A stretch of 64,000 nucleotides of DNA from Aphrophora alni (GCA_963513935.1 OY740772.1:98599340-98663339); one strand, 5' to 3'; numbered from the stretch's first letter, positions 44,204-55,871 are shown. Translations and numbers: made by a program. The notes: generated from the sequence alone by a model not told the origin.

Positions 44204-44876
44204 GTTATCTTAGTTTAGGTTAGGTTTGGTTAGGTTATGTTAGATTAGGTTAGATTAGGTTAGGTTATGTTAGGTTTGGTTAGGTTAGGGTATCTTAGTT
44301 TAGGTTAGGTTAGGTTAGGTTAGGTTAGGTTTGGTTAGGTTAGGTTATCTTAGTTTAGGTTAGGTTAGGTTAGATTAGGTTAGGTTATGTTAGGTTAGGT
44401 TATATTAGGTTAGGTTATGTTAGGTTAGGTTAGGTTAGGTTATCTTAGTTTAGGTTAGGTTAGGTTAGGTTAGGTTAGGTTCGGTTAGGTTATGTTAGGT
44501 TAGGTTAGGTTTGGTTAGGTTAGGTTATCTTAGTTTGGGTTAGGTTAGGTTATGTTAGGTTAGGTTAGGTTTGGTTAGGTTAGGTTATCTTAGTTTAGGT
44601 TAGGTTAGGTTAGGTTAGATTAGGTTAGGTTATGTTAGGTTAGGTTAGATTAGGTTAGGTTATGTTAGGTTAGGTTAGGTTTGGTTCGGTTAGGTTATCT
44701 TAGTTTAGGTTAGGTTAGGTTAGGTTAGGTTAGGTTCGGTTAGGTTATGTTAGGTTAGTTTAGGTTTGGTTAGGTTAGGTTATCTTAGTTTGGGTTAGGT
44801 TAGGTTATGTTAGGTTAGGTTAGGTTTGGTTAGGTTAGGTGATCTTAGTTTAGGTTAGGTTAGGTTAGGTTAGTTT
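44204..44876 (+). repeat. Interstitial TTAGG (telomere-type) array, degenerate, with higher-order spacing
   Basis: About 670 bp of (GGTTA)n with scattered GGTTT, GATTA, TTATG and GGTTC variants. A marker variant TATCTTAGTTT recurs about nine times at irregular spacings of roughly 55-110 bp, so longer blocks have been duplicated. TTAGG is the insect telomere repeat, but the position inside family A points to local expansion, not a telomere. Confidence 0.9.
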
Positions 44877-45241
44877 AGAGCTTTAAATTACATTTTTGAC
44901 TATAACTTCGATATTTGTCATCGCAGAGTGGTCAAGTTGGTACCATTACACGGAGATTTGAAATCTCCAAATTGTTATCTAATTTAGTGTGTTGTAAGTT
45001 GAATAGCACACGAGATATGATAAAAAACTGTTTAAAATTATAACTATTTTAAAAATTTTAATTCAATTTTTCAGACTTTTAATTAGGTTATATATGAGGA
45101 CAATATACAAAATTTCATGTTCCTATCCTAATTTTTATAGCCTCTATCGTGCTTACGTGTAGAAGACAACGACAATAGACGGACGGCATGTCGAAAATCT
45201 TCTTTTCCGGTGTCCTCGGGTGATGAAAAATCGTGAAGATC

Positions 45242-45244
<3 letters not shown>

Positions 45245-45304
<60 letters not shown>
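45245..45304 (+). repeat. A60 homopolymer run
   Basis: Sixty consecutive A follow GATCAGT inside family A. Other copies have GATCAGTCAAAAAACAGAGG here (for example 43350), so this is an expansion of an internal A6 tract, not a retroposon poly(A) tail. Confidence 0.85.
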
Positions 45305-45305
<1 letters not shown>

Positions 45306-45349
45306 GAAGATAGAAATTTTTGATGATTACCAAATCTACCCTTATACTT

Positions 45350-45855
45350 CATACTTCATATACTGGGTAACTAAAAACTGTAAAATTTTGTAACAAAATT
45401 ATTAATAATACCACATTTGGCCCACCTCTAATGAAGGACAGTTTTTGTCTCATTGAACAATAAAATTGTCCACTCTCTCTCTCGTGACCAAATCGTGTTT
45501 TATGTCTTATTTTAGTGAATTATATTTTCGATGCTGCAATTTCATTTTTGCGTGGGAAGCACCTAGTAGTAAATAGAATAACAAATGGCAGGTACATCTG
45601 AATGTATGTATGTATGTGTGGGTATATGGAATGAAGGGCGAGTCAAGGACGAAGTTACGTCAACTTGCACATCGGACTGACCTAGAAAACCGTATAAGTG
45701 TGTCATATCATGAAGGCATAACTTGTTGCACTGCTCTCGATGTTGAGATCATCAGATTTAAAAATAGATCTAATTTTGACTGTACAGTTGTATTGAACGT
45801 AGTCATATAGCGGTTTTAAAGAGTTATTTAACTGTTTTCCACTGTTACAATTGTA
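45350..45855. other. Non-coding DNA
   Basis: No gene recognised; a TGTATGTATGTATG microsatellite is near 45603-45617. Confidence 0.4.
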
Positions 45856-45859
45856 AAAC

Positions 45860-48215
45860 ATGTTGTTACCATTACCCAGCTCCACCATACAATGTAATAC
45901 AAGCAGATCCTCTAAATGTAGTGTCAAAAAGTTGCTTTTCGAGGTCTGTAGGAAATGTTAAATTGTATTGGTAGATCAAGGTGTCTTTCCAGTTGATACA
46001 GTTTATTTAAAACAATTGTTACACAGATTTTGTAAACCTGGTAATTGTGTATATACTGAGTGTTAAGAAAATGTCGTGCCAAACATTAAGTGGCGGTTAT
46101 ATGGGTCAAAATAAAAAGTTTCTATAGACATATGTCCGGACACGCTACGTTTACTCCCTGTCGGCCATTTTGTGTTGACAAAATATTATAGCTTTTGAAA
46201 TGATTAAAACTTATAACTTAAATTTTGGCACATTTTCTGAACACTCTGTATATACTTTCTTGGCATCGTCTAGGGCCTAACTGGCCTCGTAGGTGTATAT
46301 ATTACACAGTCGCTACTCGCTTCGCAAGTATCGATCAGTGGGACGCGAAACTATACATACAGTATCTGAACACTCCACTCGCTTCACCCGTATCGATCAG
46401 TGTGTCTCGAAACTATACATACAGTATCTGAACACTCCACTCGCTTCACCCGTATCGATCAGTGTGTCTCGAAACTATACATACAGTATCTGAACACTCC
46501 CCTTGCTTCACCCGTATCGATCAGTGTGTCTCGAAACTATACATACAGTATCTGAACACTCCCCTTGCTTCACCCGTATCGATCAGTGTGTCTCGAAACT
46601 ATACGTACAGTATCTGAACACTCCACTCGCTTCACCCGTATCGATCAGTGTGTCTCGAAACTATACATACAGTATCTGAACACTCCCCTTGCTTCACCTG
46701 TATCGATCAGTGGGTCTCGAAACTATACATACAGTATCTGAACACTCCCATTGCTTCACCTGTATCGATCAGTGTGTCTCGAAACTATACATACAGTATC
46801 TGAACACTCCCCTTGCTTCACCTGTATCGATCAGTGGGTCTCGAAACTATACATACAGTATCTGAACACTCCCCTTGCTTCACCTGTATCGATCAGTGTG
46901 TCTCGAAACTATACATACAGTATCTGAACACTCCACTCGCTTCACCCGTATCGATCAGTGGGTCTCGAAACTATACATACAGTATCTGAACACTCCCCTT
47001 GCTTCACCTGTATCGATCAGTGGGTCTCGAAACTATACATACAGTATCTGAACACTCCCCTTGCTTCACCTGTATCGATCAGTGTGTCTCGAAACTATAC
47101 ATACAGTATCTGAACACTCCACTCGCTTCACCCGTATCGATCAGTGGGTCTCGAAACTATACATACAGTATCTGAACACTCCCCTTGCTTCACCTGTATC
47201 GATCAGTGTGTCTCGAAACTATACATACAGTATCTGAACACTCCCCTTGCTTCACCCGTATCGATCAGTGTGTCTCGAAACTATACATACAGTATCTGAA
47301 CACTCCCCTTGCTTCACCCGTATCGATCAGTGGGTCTCGAAACTATACATACAGTATCTGAACACTCCACTCGCTTCCCCCGTATCGATCAGTGTGTCTC
47401 GAAACTATACATACAGTATCTGAACACTCCCCTTGCTTCACCCGTATCGATCAGTGTGTCTCGAAACTATACATACAGTATCTGAACACTCCCCTTGCTT
47501 CACCCGTATCGATCAGTGTGTCTCGAAACTATACATACAGTATCTGAACCCCCCACTCGCTTCACCCGTATCGATCAGTGTGTCTCGAAACTATACATAC
47601 AGTATCTGAACACTCCCCTCGCTTCGCCCGTATCGATCAGTGTGTCTCGAAACTATACATACAGTATCTGAACACTCCACTCGCTAAGCTCGTATCGATC
47701 AGTGTGTCTCGAAACTATACATACAGTATCTGAACCCTCCCCTCGCTTCACCCGTATCGATCAGTGGGTCTCGAAACTGTACCTACAGTATCTGAACCCT
47801 CCCCTCGCTTCTCTCGTATCGATCAGTGGGTCTCGAAACTATACATACAGTATCTGAACCCTCCCCTCGCTTCACCCGTATCGATCAGTGGGTCTCGAAA
47901 CTATACATACAGTATCTGAACCCTCCCCTCGCTTCACCCGTATCGATCAGTGTGTCTCGAAACTATACATACAGTATCTGAACCCTCCCCTCGCTTCACC
48001 CGTATCGATCAGTGGGTCTCGAAACTGTACCTACAGTATCTGAACCCTCCCCTCGCTTCTCTCGTATCGATCAGTGGGTCTCGAAACTATACATACAGTA
48101 TCTGAACACTCCCCTCGCTTCACCCGTATCGATCAGTGGGTCTCGAAACTATACATACAGTATCTGAACCCTCCCCTCGCTTCACCCGTATCGATTAGTG
48201 GGTCTCGAAACTACG
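45860..48215 (+). mobile_element. Family A element carrying the 62-bp satellite
   Basis: The left end has 'CCATACAATGTAATACAAGC', AGATCCTCTAAATGTAGTGT, 'TTAAATTGTATTGGTAGATC', 'TTTAAAACAATTGTTACACA' and then CTGGCCTCGTAGGTGTATAT, all in family order. The next family segment, the CACTCGCTTCGC motif, is expanded into the array. The family does not resume after it; family B copy 11 follows at 48230. Confidence 0.7.
46295..48213 (+). repeat. 62-bp tandem repeat, about 31 copies
   Basis: Each unit reads, in pieces, GTATCGATCAGTG-GTCTCG, AAACTATACATACAGTATCT, GAACACTCC-CTCGCTTCACC. Units differ at a few diagnostic sites: GTGTGTCTC or GTGGGTCTC, CCACTCGC or CCCCTTGC or CCCCTCGC, CACTCC or CCCTCC. 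CCCTCC types cluster at the right end. Open frames in it are by-products of the 62-bp period, which shifts frame every unit. Confidence 0.92.
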
Positions 48216-48229
48216 TCAACAATTTTTTT

Positions 48230-48485
48230 CCCCTTGTAAAGCGAATAACCTCTCTGTCATCATCGTCTTACAAACGAAAGGAAGAATAGAACGTAAAGAC
48301 TCCAAACGCTCGAATAATCTAATAGCGTCAGGATCGGAACAGATCAAGGGTTGGTCAAAGATACGAGATAGGACAGATGAAAGAGAGGTATCTAACTCAA
48401 AATTACATGACAAAAATGTGTAGATCCAGCCATGTTCCCTCTGGTTGCCAAATCACTATATTTAAGTCACTGAGGGTTAGAGATG
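48230..48485 (+). repeat. Family B dispersed repeat, copy 11
   Basis: Full length: CCTTGTAAAGCGAATAACCT, TCATCATCGTCTTACAAACG, TAATAGCGTCAGGATCGGAA, GTAGATCCAGCCATGTTCCC and a TCACTGAGGGTTA end. Confidence 0.75.
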
Positions 48486-48894
48486 GTTAAAATGAACAGT
48501 CGAAATTCTTGTAGATACAACCTTTGGGTCATATTATAGAACAGTAAACAACACTTAGAAATTAAATACATAGATTTGATGATAAAATAAATATTTTTAT
48601 GCAAAAGTTCATCTAAAAATCACAATTATATAACGGTTGCTATTGTGTCGCGACTGTATTACTCAAGCGAGGTGAATTATTACGATGAAATTAATAATAT
48701 TGAAAGGTGAATGGAGTCCTGAACGTCCATCGATTAGTAATGACAGACTCAATTACTTTTTCTTAGAAAGGAACAACATTGGACAAGCCCTCTTACAATA
48801 TATTGATATAATTTCATTTCCTTTAATATACACAATTCCCTTTACACTGTCTGTAGATTTACCACGAAATGGTATTATATGAACTGTCACTCAT

Positions 48895-49135
48895 ACTTTG
48901 TAATCATGAAAAAAAATTGAATTTTTAACTGATTTTCACTTTTCATGGTCTCAGGAAACTGGAAAACCGATTTTCGACATGGTGTCCGTCCGTTGTCTTT
49001 ACGTGAGTACGATAGCGGCCACAAAAATTAAGATAGGAACATGAAACTTCCTGTAGGGGACTATAGTGCCCATTAGAACCCTTTCGAAAAATCGAATTGA
49101 AAAATGTCAAAGTGGCAGCCGAATGTCAAATATAC
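48895..49135 (-). mobile_element. Family A element, partial copy
   Basis: Minus orientation: 'TCATGGTCTCAGGAAACTGG', GACATGGTGTCCGTCCGTTG, 'GTGAGTACGATAGCGGCCAC' and 'AAAAATTAAGATAGGAACAT'. Confidence 0.7.
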
Positions 49136-49152
49136 AATGAACTAGAAAGAAA

Positions 49153-49319
49153 AAACCCGAACACAAGATCTCACAAAAATTACGTTTACTTAATCAAACG
49201 CATTTCAACTACAAATAACTAAACTATAAACTTTATGCATCACTGAGGATGGCGACTTTGTCGTTGAAACGCGTTTGATTAAGTAAACGTAATTTTCGTG
49301 CGATCTTGTGTTCGAGTTT
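49153..49319. mobile_element. Foldback repeat with 57-bp inverted arms
   Basis: 49153-49209 (AAACCCGAACACAAGATC...CATTTCAAC) is inverted at 49263-49319 with only a few mismatches. The 53-nt spacer includes GATGGCGACTTTGTCGTTGA. This 'hairpin with GTTGAAACGCG' layout is shared in general form with the foldbacks at 10512 and 53673. Confidence 0.65.
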
Positions 49320-49329
49320 TATTCTATTT

Positions 49330-50045
49330 AATATTATATCACAAGTCAAGCTCAATATTTATTTATATACAACGAACTGTGTAAAAATATTGCTATAACT
49401 CTCCCATTCATCGACTCACAAAACCAAATACATTTTTGGGGAAAAAATTCTGACGATGACGTTCTGTTTTGGGTATTTAAAGGCTATAATTTATCATACT
49501 TGTTACAGTCAATTTTAAAAACATTGAATTAATAGTTTTGGTCTTATGGTAGATACCTCCAATTTCTGTTATAGAAAACAATTTTTAACTTCGATGTATG
49601 ACTAATATAATACTCACTTGATAAAAACATTCAAAGACTCGACAGAAGACGGGTGACCAGAAAAAAATCATTTCAGAAACTACTTTTTTGAATTCAGTTA
49701 ACTTCAAAATGGATATTTCCACAAACACCTCAACATCGATTATTTGACCATTCATAAAACGTTTTCTATACTACGTACATGTGAGAATATAACAATGGTT
49801 TAGTGAGAAATAGCTCTAGCTAGTTACAACTTGGCTAGTTACACACGCGCGGTGAGTCGAGATTGCTACCAAAATTCTTCTTCCTCTTCTTCTTCTTCAA
49901 TTATTGGGCGTATGTCTCTTTAGCATGTCATTCATATGGACAAATTACGGTCCGAAAAAAGATATGATGCCCCCAAGATATCCCCCTAAAGACACTTACG
50001 GTGCCCTACCTTTAGAATTTTTCTGACCAGATTGCTTTTAGAGAT
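49330..50045. other. Non-coding DNA
   Basis: No gene recognised; a CTTCTTCCTCTTCTTC pyrimidine tract lies near 49880-49898. Confidence 0.4.
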
Positions 50046-50049
50046 TGTA

Positions 50050-51300
50050 GTCTCTGTGTCAAAGTACAAAAATCTCCACTCTTTTATCAATAGAGACATT
50101 TCACATTTAAAGATCAGGTGCGCTATCTTCCAGGCCATTCCTGTATAGTGGTTTCCAAGTGAATAAGCCCATTTTGTACCAGATCTTCCTTATTCTGCCC
50201 TTGCCTCAGATTTGTTTAGAGAGGGCGTGGAAATAAGTTTACTCATCTTTATACCAAAGATAATCCTCCCACTCCTTTCATCCCTTTCTTAACCCAAGAA
50301 ATACCTCATGGATAACGCGCAAAAAGTCTGATCTTATTCATTTTACTGCTTATATTTTGTTACCCAGTAAGACTCCACATTCATTTCCACTGATCTCAGC
50401 ATGCCCAGGAACACAGCATAACCATTGTTGAAATCCTCCAACCTTGATGTAGTTATCCCAAACTAACTTTAATCTAAATTCGTTATAATCCAAGGTTTCA
50501 AAGCCGCCTGCCTGTCTGTATCCTAGTCTCAAGTTTTCTAGGACCGGCTCCATTATGGCTGTACTTTCTGAATGAAACGTTGTTGAGTATTCTAACTTAA
50601 CCATACACTGTAAAAAACACTTGTCTTGCCACTGTAAAACAAATCCAGTAGAAGAATGTTAAGACAACAATCCAAGGCTTCACCAGAAGTATCATTAATC
50701 GTTCCTGTAACTGCGAGACATGGCGATTATCCTTGGACTGTTATTTTTGGGTACCATATAATGACACCATAGGTTATGGTGGTTCTCGCTAAAATAAGTT
50801 TAAAGTCCACAACATCAATTTCGGCTTTTCCACCTAGGTCACGGATACCATGCGTAACTGTTGAACCTCATATAGACGATGTGACGATTGAGGTTCGAGT
50901 CTCAGTTAAGTCTTTGATCTGAACTATTTCCAAATACTTAACCTCTAATATTTGATATTCCACCGCCCGAGAGGGTTAAAAATCCAAGGCCTTCCTTCTT
51001 CTTATAAATGGAATGGCTTGTTTGGATTATCTGACAATTCAAGTTCCTCACTCTAATGTTCAACAGTCCGCTTATCTAGATGACAAAAAAAGTCTTTTGT
51101 ATTTTGCTCGCAAAAAGTGTCCCCCATCATCTGCATAGTCCTGAGCATACATACCGATGTTGTTGAATTTTTGACACGGTCGTCAGTCACAAAATTGGAG
51201 ACAATACTTTTCTTCTTGTGGACACCTCCGTGTTGTTCCAACCTCCTGTTACTCCATACAACGAGGATTCAGGTTCTGCTTTGCAGCATGACTTGATGCC
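50050..51300 (-). pseudogene. Decayed non-LTR retrotransposon: RT domain plus RNase H
   Basis: Minus strand, in several broken frames, in this order: 'RKVLSPIL' (normally GGVLSPILW), HRYVCSGLC then a YADDGGTLFASK block around 51120 (the RT catalytic YADD), LSDNPNKP (normally LSVNP-KT), LARTTITYGVIIWYPK, LAVTGTINDTSGEALD (normally 'ITGAM-TTPTAALE') and an RNase H domain in 50350-50604 with STTFHSESTAIM, FRLKLVW and VPGHAEISGNE. RT followed by RNase H is the layout of I, R1 and LOA-type LINEs. Stops and frameshifts throughout show it is dead. Endonuclease and ORF1 are absent. Confidence 0.75.
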
Positions 51301-51309
51301 AAATTAGTT

Positions 51310-52770
51310 CTATGTTTAGGAGCGGTGAATATTTCATTACTCAGGTGTCGGTGTTTTCATGAAAATTGATCGTAAATATCACGAATTTTGTACACAAATG
51401 AATTGAAAGTTGTTCATTTGAATTTCGTGTCGCTAGTTTATTTCATTTTAACAATTAATTGTATTGAAACGACAACTAGAAACAATCTGACAAGCCGTAT
51501 CGACTACCACCTGTTGCTAGGAATGCGATGTTGCCATGTTTCCGTGCATTGCCAAGGTTACACATAGGCTTAATGTGTTGACATAGTTATATATTACACA
51601 TTAACGTAACCTTCAAACCTCACGTGCAAGTGTAGGCATATAATAGCAATCATGATTCTTTTGTTAACTTAATAAACTGTCCAGCTATTAAGTGCATGCA
51701 TTTCCGGAAGTCTTTAAACATAAATTATACTAGTGATTATGTGAATAGTAGACTTCTCTCCTTCAAAGTTTTAATTCATTCAGTAAAAGGTTGTTTTGTT
51801 TCAAACCCAATTTGGATGCTGCCTAACACGCTATGTAACAAAATATTCACATATAGACTAGAAGTTGTGGTACATATATTTCGGCATGTGAAAGCGCGCC
51901 ACTCGGGAACTTCTGTAACTAGAAGTTCGTCACCAAATGAAAGAAATACAATTTTCTACCAAAAACGCTTTGTTTATTTAAGTCGACGTTTCATTGACAA
52001 AGTTATCATCTTCAGTTGTTACAAGTACACAAACTTCTTGGCACTGATTTACAACTGGCAAGGCCAATATGATTTTGTCATTTAAACAAATAAATTCTTT
52101 AGTGGAAAGTAATAATTGCATACATTTAGTGGTTGGAATTTCCACAAATTTTGCTCGCTTTAAGTGATTGTAGATGTTTAGTATTTGGGACATTGCAGGT
52201 GTTCAGGTGGACGAAAACTCTGTGATGGTTTCGTAACCTCTATGAGCATGTGATCAACATTTTAGTCCGGTGTTTTATTTTATTAATTAATCCAGAGTGA
52301 TAATTGTTTTCTAAGCGTTCAGACTAGTGAGAGCAACGTAACTTGTACTCTCAGAGTCTCAATCACTTGATTTGAGCTAAATATTCTCATGTTAGTTTTA
52401 AACTCATTACAACTGGCTCAGTGCCCGGACTTATGTTATAGCGAATTTTCACTAATCAGTATCAAAAACAGTTGGTTAGTGTAGATCTCCTACGCTCTAG
52501 GTTCAATTAAATTTGCAGGCTAGGTTTGTTAACACAAAATGGCGTGACAACGTTTCATAATAATTCCAGGTTACGAACTTATACCATATTCAAATTACTT
52601 CCCACAGACCTCTACGCAAATTGGTTGCAACAGTACATAATATCACGGCTACTGTAAACAGGAACACCACCCATATGGAGTTAAAAAGTTAAATTCTTTA
52701 TAAATAACTTTTACCATTTTGATTGCGATTTACCATTCAATCTGATCACAGTGATGATAGAATGATAGTA
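51310..52770. other. Non-coding DNA, one foldback-like motif
   Basis: The 129-codon frame at 51696-52085 has no motifs and is probably chance. At 51985-52017 GTCGACGTTTCATTGACAAA followed by TTATCATCTTCAG resembles the inner part of the 53.7-54.2 kb foldback arms. Confidence 0.4.
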
Positions 52771-52779
52771 ATACCATAG

Positions 52780-53015
52780 ATATAGGCTATGGGAAAAAAA
52801 CTTTTTTTAAATGGCCGAAATTTGGACCTATTAAATTAGATTTTTCCGAATTTCAATATAGTTCTAAGCACACTATAGACTTGTATTCCAAATTTCATGG
52901 TCTTTTCTTAGATTTTTGTAACCACTATTGCTTACGTACAAACTACATGACGACATGTAAAATAACTTTTTCGTTTTCCTGAGGCTACGACACGTAAAAC
53001 TCGATTAATAAACAT
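52780..53015 (+). mobile_element. Family A element, partial copy
   Basis: Degraded 3' portion: 'AATGGCCGAAATTTGGACCT', 'CAAATTTCATGGTCTTTTCT', TGTAACCACTATTGCTTACG and 'TTTTCCTGAGGCTACGACAC'. Confidence 0.6.
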
Positions 53016-53369
53016 ATCCTCTACTACATAATACTGTAAATGCAAACAAGATTAATTTCATTCGTTTACTTTGATACTGTTTAACTTGATAAGTCAGAAA
53101 AAGTAAGATTTCAGCTGGATATTTTGAAAATAAAACGTATGTCTGTAAACTCTTCTGGAGAAGTGGATGTTACAGTGGGATTAGTGATGTTGGTTGTTCG
53201 TGAGGTGTAGCCTGAGCTATTAGATGCGTTAGAAGGGAAGAATCAGATTACGAGGAAGAGGGGAGCATGGCTGGCGGAGAAATACTGTAACTGCTACTAG
53301 TAACTACAGTCATCCACATAGCTTTTGACTTTATAAAACAAATATAGTAAATTGACACTTATAAACCGT

Positions 53370-53622
53370 TAACCCTCTGGGGTTCACTATAGTGAGTACG
53401 GGCTTGGCAATCCTAGCTACATGTAGTCGTGGGTTATACCCCTCTCGTTTAACTTTGTTGTCAGGACTTCCTAAATAAACTCTTGTCCTATTCCGACCCT
53501 GACGCTATTAAACTATTCAAGGGGTATATTTTATGTTCTTTACTTCCTCTTTGTTATAAACCAATGATAAGCGAAGGATACGAGTGTTTCGTCTTTAAAG
53601 AACAAGAGGGGCACTCTTATAA
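53370..53622 (-). repeat. Family B dispersed repeat, copy 12
   Basis: Well preserved, with a visible end: CTCTGGGGTTCACTATAGTG, GTACGGGCTTGGCAATCC, GTGGGTTATACCCCTCTCG, CCGACCCTGACGCTATTA and TCGTCTTTAAAGAACAAGAG. CCCTC occurs at each extremity in opposite orientation, a possible short terminal inverted repeat. Confidence 0.75.
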
Positions 53623-53672
53623 ATTGTCCTTACATACATTAATCTTATGAATCACTAGAGCACTGTGGTGAA

Positions 53673-54180
53673 TATACAATGAAAGAAAATTTTCCAAAAC
53701 CACAATAAAACACTAACGACACAAAGACTGTGTAGGTATGTTTATTCTACATTATGTATAATTCAAAGCACTACTATCATCTTCAGAAGTACAATACACA
53801 CTAACCTTAATAACTACAATTACTACTGCAACGAGGCGTTCCCCCCGTTTGTCGCCTGATCACCTCGGCCAATCACAGTTGGTCCTCATCACACATCATG
53901 TCATGTGTGATGTTTATGAGTATTCGTACCATGTATTAGACGGCAGCAGGCGTTGCCACACCCATTGACATGATTTGTGATGAGACCAACTGTATTGGCC
54001 GAGGGGATCAGGTGACGAACGGGGGGAACGCTTCGCTGCAATAGTAATCGTAGTTATTAAGGTTAGTGTGTATTGTACCTCTGAAGATGATAGCAGTGCT
54101 ATTGAAATGTACGTAAGGTAGAATAAACATAACTATACAGTGTTTTATTGTGGTTTTGGGGAATTTTCTTTCATTATACA
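53673..54180. mobile_element. Foldback element with ~225-bp inverted arms
   Basis: The left arm starts ATATACAATGAAAGAAAATT and the right arm ends 'AATTTTCTTTCATTATA'. Inverted matches continue through CAAAACCACAATAAAACACT, ATCATCTTCAGAAGTACAAT, CACACTAACCTTAATAACTA, GCGTTCCCCCCGTTTGTCGC and CTCGGCCAAT. Near the centre CATCACACAT-CATGTC-ATGTGTGATG forms a further small hairpin. It has no coding potential; the 67-codon minus-strand frame is incidental. Confidence 0.8.
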
Positions 54181-54185
54181 TTAAT

Positions 54186-55350
54186 CTGTTTCGCCTCTGT
54201 TTTAACGCCACCTAAACTGTTGCATCATTTTATATCAGCGTATCAATTGAGTAATATATTATATATTTAGTATAGGATGATTCTCACATCCTCAATGGAA
54301 AAATCTTCTCTATCAACAGTCTGTTTTGAATTACGTTAGCAAGATATTCAGAGATTTCTTTCATACAGTATGATCAGACAAAACCGAACGTTATGGAACA
54401 AAATATTAAAAAATTTCTGTCGAAATTAGATTTTGATTTCATAATTTTCCTTTGCTTTGTGTGATTTCAAAGTTATCTATTTTAGATTTATGACGTAACC
54501 CAAAGGAGAGGCACTTTTTTGAAAGGCAAACAACCGTAACTTGTGGAACAGAATATTGTGACAGGCTCATATATATTGTTAATCGCAAGTATTGTTTATT
54601 AAGATAATATATACTATTCATCAGCTTTCTATATTCAAGTTTTTTTCTCGTGAATAGTTTTTAAACTAACATGAATAAAAAGAATGTGTTTATATTTGGA
54701 CATTCTTGATGAACAAAACAGATGTTTTAACAGTGTCAAATAAACTTAAACATATTTAGTGAATTTTTAATTGATGTGTTATTGATTGTTGATGTGTTAA
54801 TTACAAAAACACATCAATATGATTTTTTTTGTAATTCTTCATCCGTCCCAGTGAACCCATAACTATTTTAGAAGTTGGCTTTTGCTGAATGCTGAAAGAT
54901 CAAGTTGTGTTCTACTAAATTACAAACAATTCTTTGTATAACTTTTGACAACTATCTCTATTGTTCAACATACAATAAAAAATACCATTTTCTATTCAGC
55001 ATTAAAATGGCAAAATATTTTAAATCTTGTAAAGAGATTGTAAAATCAACGGTTTTCGAGTATTCGACATCAAAAATTATAAAGGAAGCCTATTTTGATG
55101 CAATTGAGGAACAATTATCAGATTTTGTGGTACAATGTATTCTGGTCGTATAAAACAGGATTCAAAATTTGTTGTCAATATATGTAATTCTTTGTTGCGC
55201 TATTTTAAATCGTAATAAGCTTTTTTTGGAAAAAGGAGGACCGATAGAAAACGTTTTTAGGCGTATGTTAATAGGATTTTTTATTTTGAAGTCGAGGATA
55301 ATTTCTCAATGCTACACAGATTGACTGTGAAACAAATATAACTACATACT
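54186..55350. other. Non-coding AT-rich DNA
   Basis: No gene recognised; the 82-codon frame at 54905-55153 shows no family motif. Confidence 0.4.
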
Positions 55351-55356
55351 GGTTGT

Positions 55357-55710
55357 CCCACCTAAAATGTTACAATAGCTAACTTTTGAATTATAAATAT
55401 GATATAGTACTTGAATGGGGGGAAGCTTCTTTTCTTTTCAATGAATTTTAAAATTCCATTTTGTAAAATATTAAAAATTGCCGCCATTTTCCAATATAGC
55501 GGCCAACTTTGAAATCTATTATGGAACACCCCGTATTTTATGATTTTTTCAGGTAAAAACAATATTTTTATAATGTTTTATTCTTGGGTATTTGTTGTAA
55601 TCTTTAGCCGTTTAGGAATTACAGGCACTTAAAGTTCAGAAAATAAAACGTTTGATGGGCCTACAAATAATTGATTCCCACCTAAAATGTTACAATAGCT
55701 AACTTTTAAA
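55357..55710 (+). repeat. Element flanked by a 33-bp direct repeat
   Basis: CCCACCTAAAATGTTACAAT followed by AGCTAACTTTT occurs at about 55358 and again at about 55677. Between them is TTGCCGCCATTTTCCAATAT and GGAACACCCCGTATTTTATG, a phrase typical of insect transposon ends. Probably a repeat of unknown class or two tandem partial copies. Confidence 0.5.
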
Positions 55711-55871
55711 CCGTTGGGGGTACAAGTAGGTGTTAATGGGATGACATGGAAATCAATTTTGAAAAAAGTGCTAAATTTCACTATAAAACATAAAAAGAAA
55801 AGAAATACTTTTAGGGAAAATAATTTACACCAATCTTGTCTCTTAATTACAATATTTTTTTAAATTTAATA

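Larger units (their letters stand above)
44180..45350 (+). mobile_element. Family A element containing two tandem expansions
   Basis: The left flank TTTTTTCTTGGGAAGTTA corresponds to the family's CATTTTCTTGGGAGGTTA. After the TTAGG array the family resumes with 'TTAAATTACATTTTTGACTA', 'GTCATCGCAGAGTGGTCAAG', 'GCCTCTATCGTGCTTACGTG' and 'GGGTGATGAAAAATCGTGAA', then GATCAGT, the A60 run and TGATTACCAAATCTACCC. So both the TTAGG array and the A run lie inside one copy. Confidence 0.75.

Noticed and set aside
44204..44876. True telomere or telomere-fusion point
   Set aside because: Variants are frequent, orientation does not flip, and both flanks belong to one transposon copy.
46225..46493. Two overlapping ORFs with repeated peptides (YIQYLNTPLASPVSIS type)
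   Set aside because: Read-through of the 62-bp satellite; the period is not a multiple of three, so no long repeat protein results.
46295..48213. CRISPR-like array
   Set aside because: All 62 bases of the unit are repeated; there are no variable spacers.
51696..52085. 129-codon ORF
   Set aside because: No family motifs, and its right part runs through a transposon-like foldback phrase.
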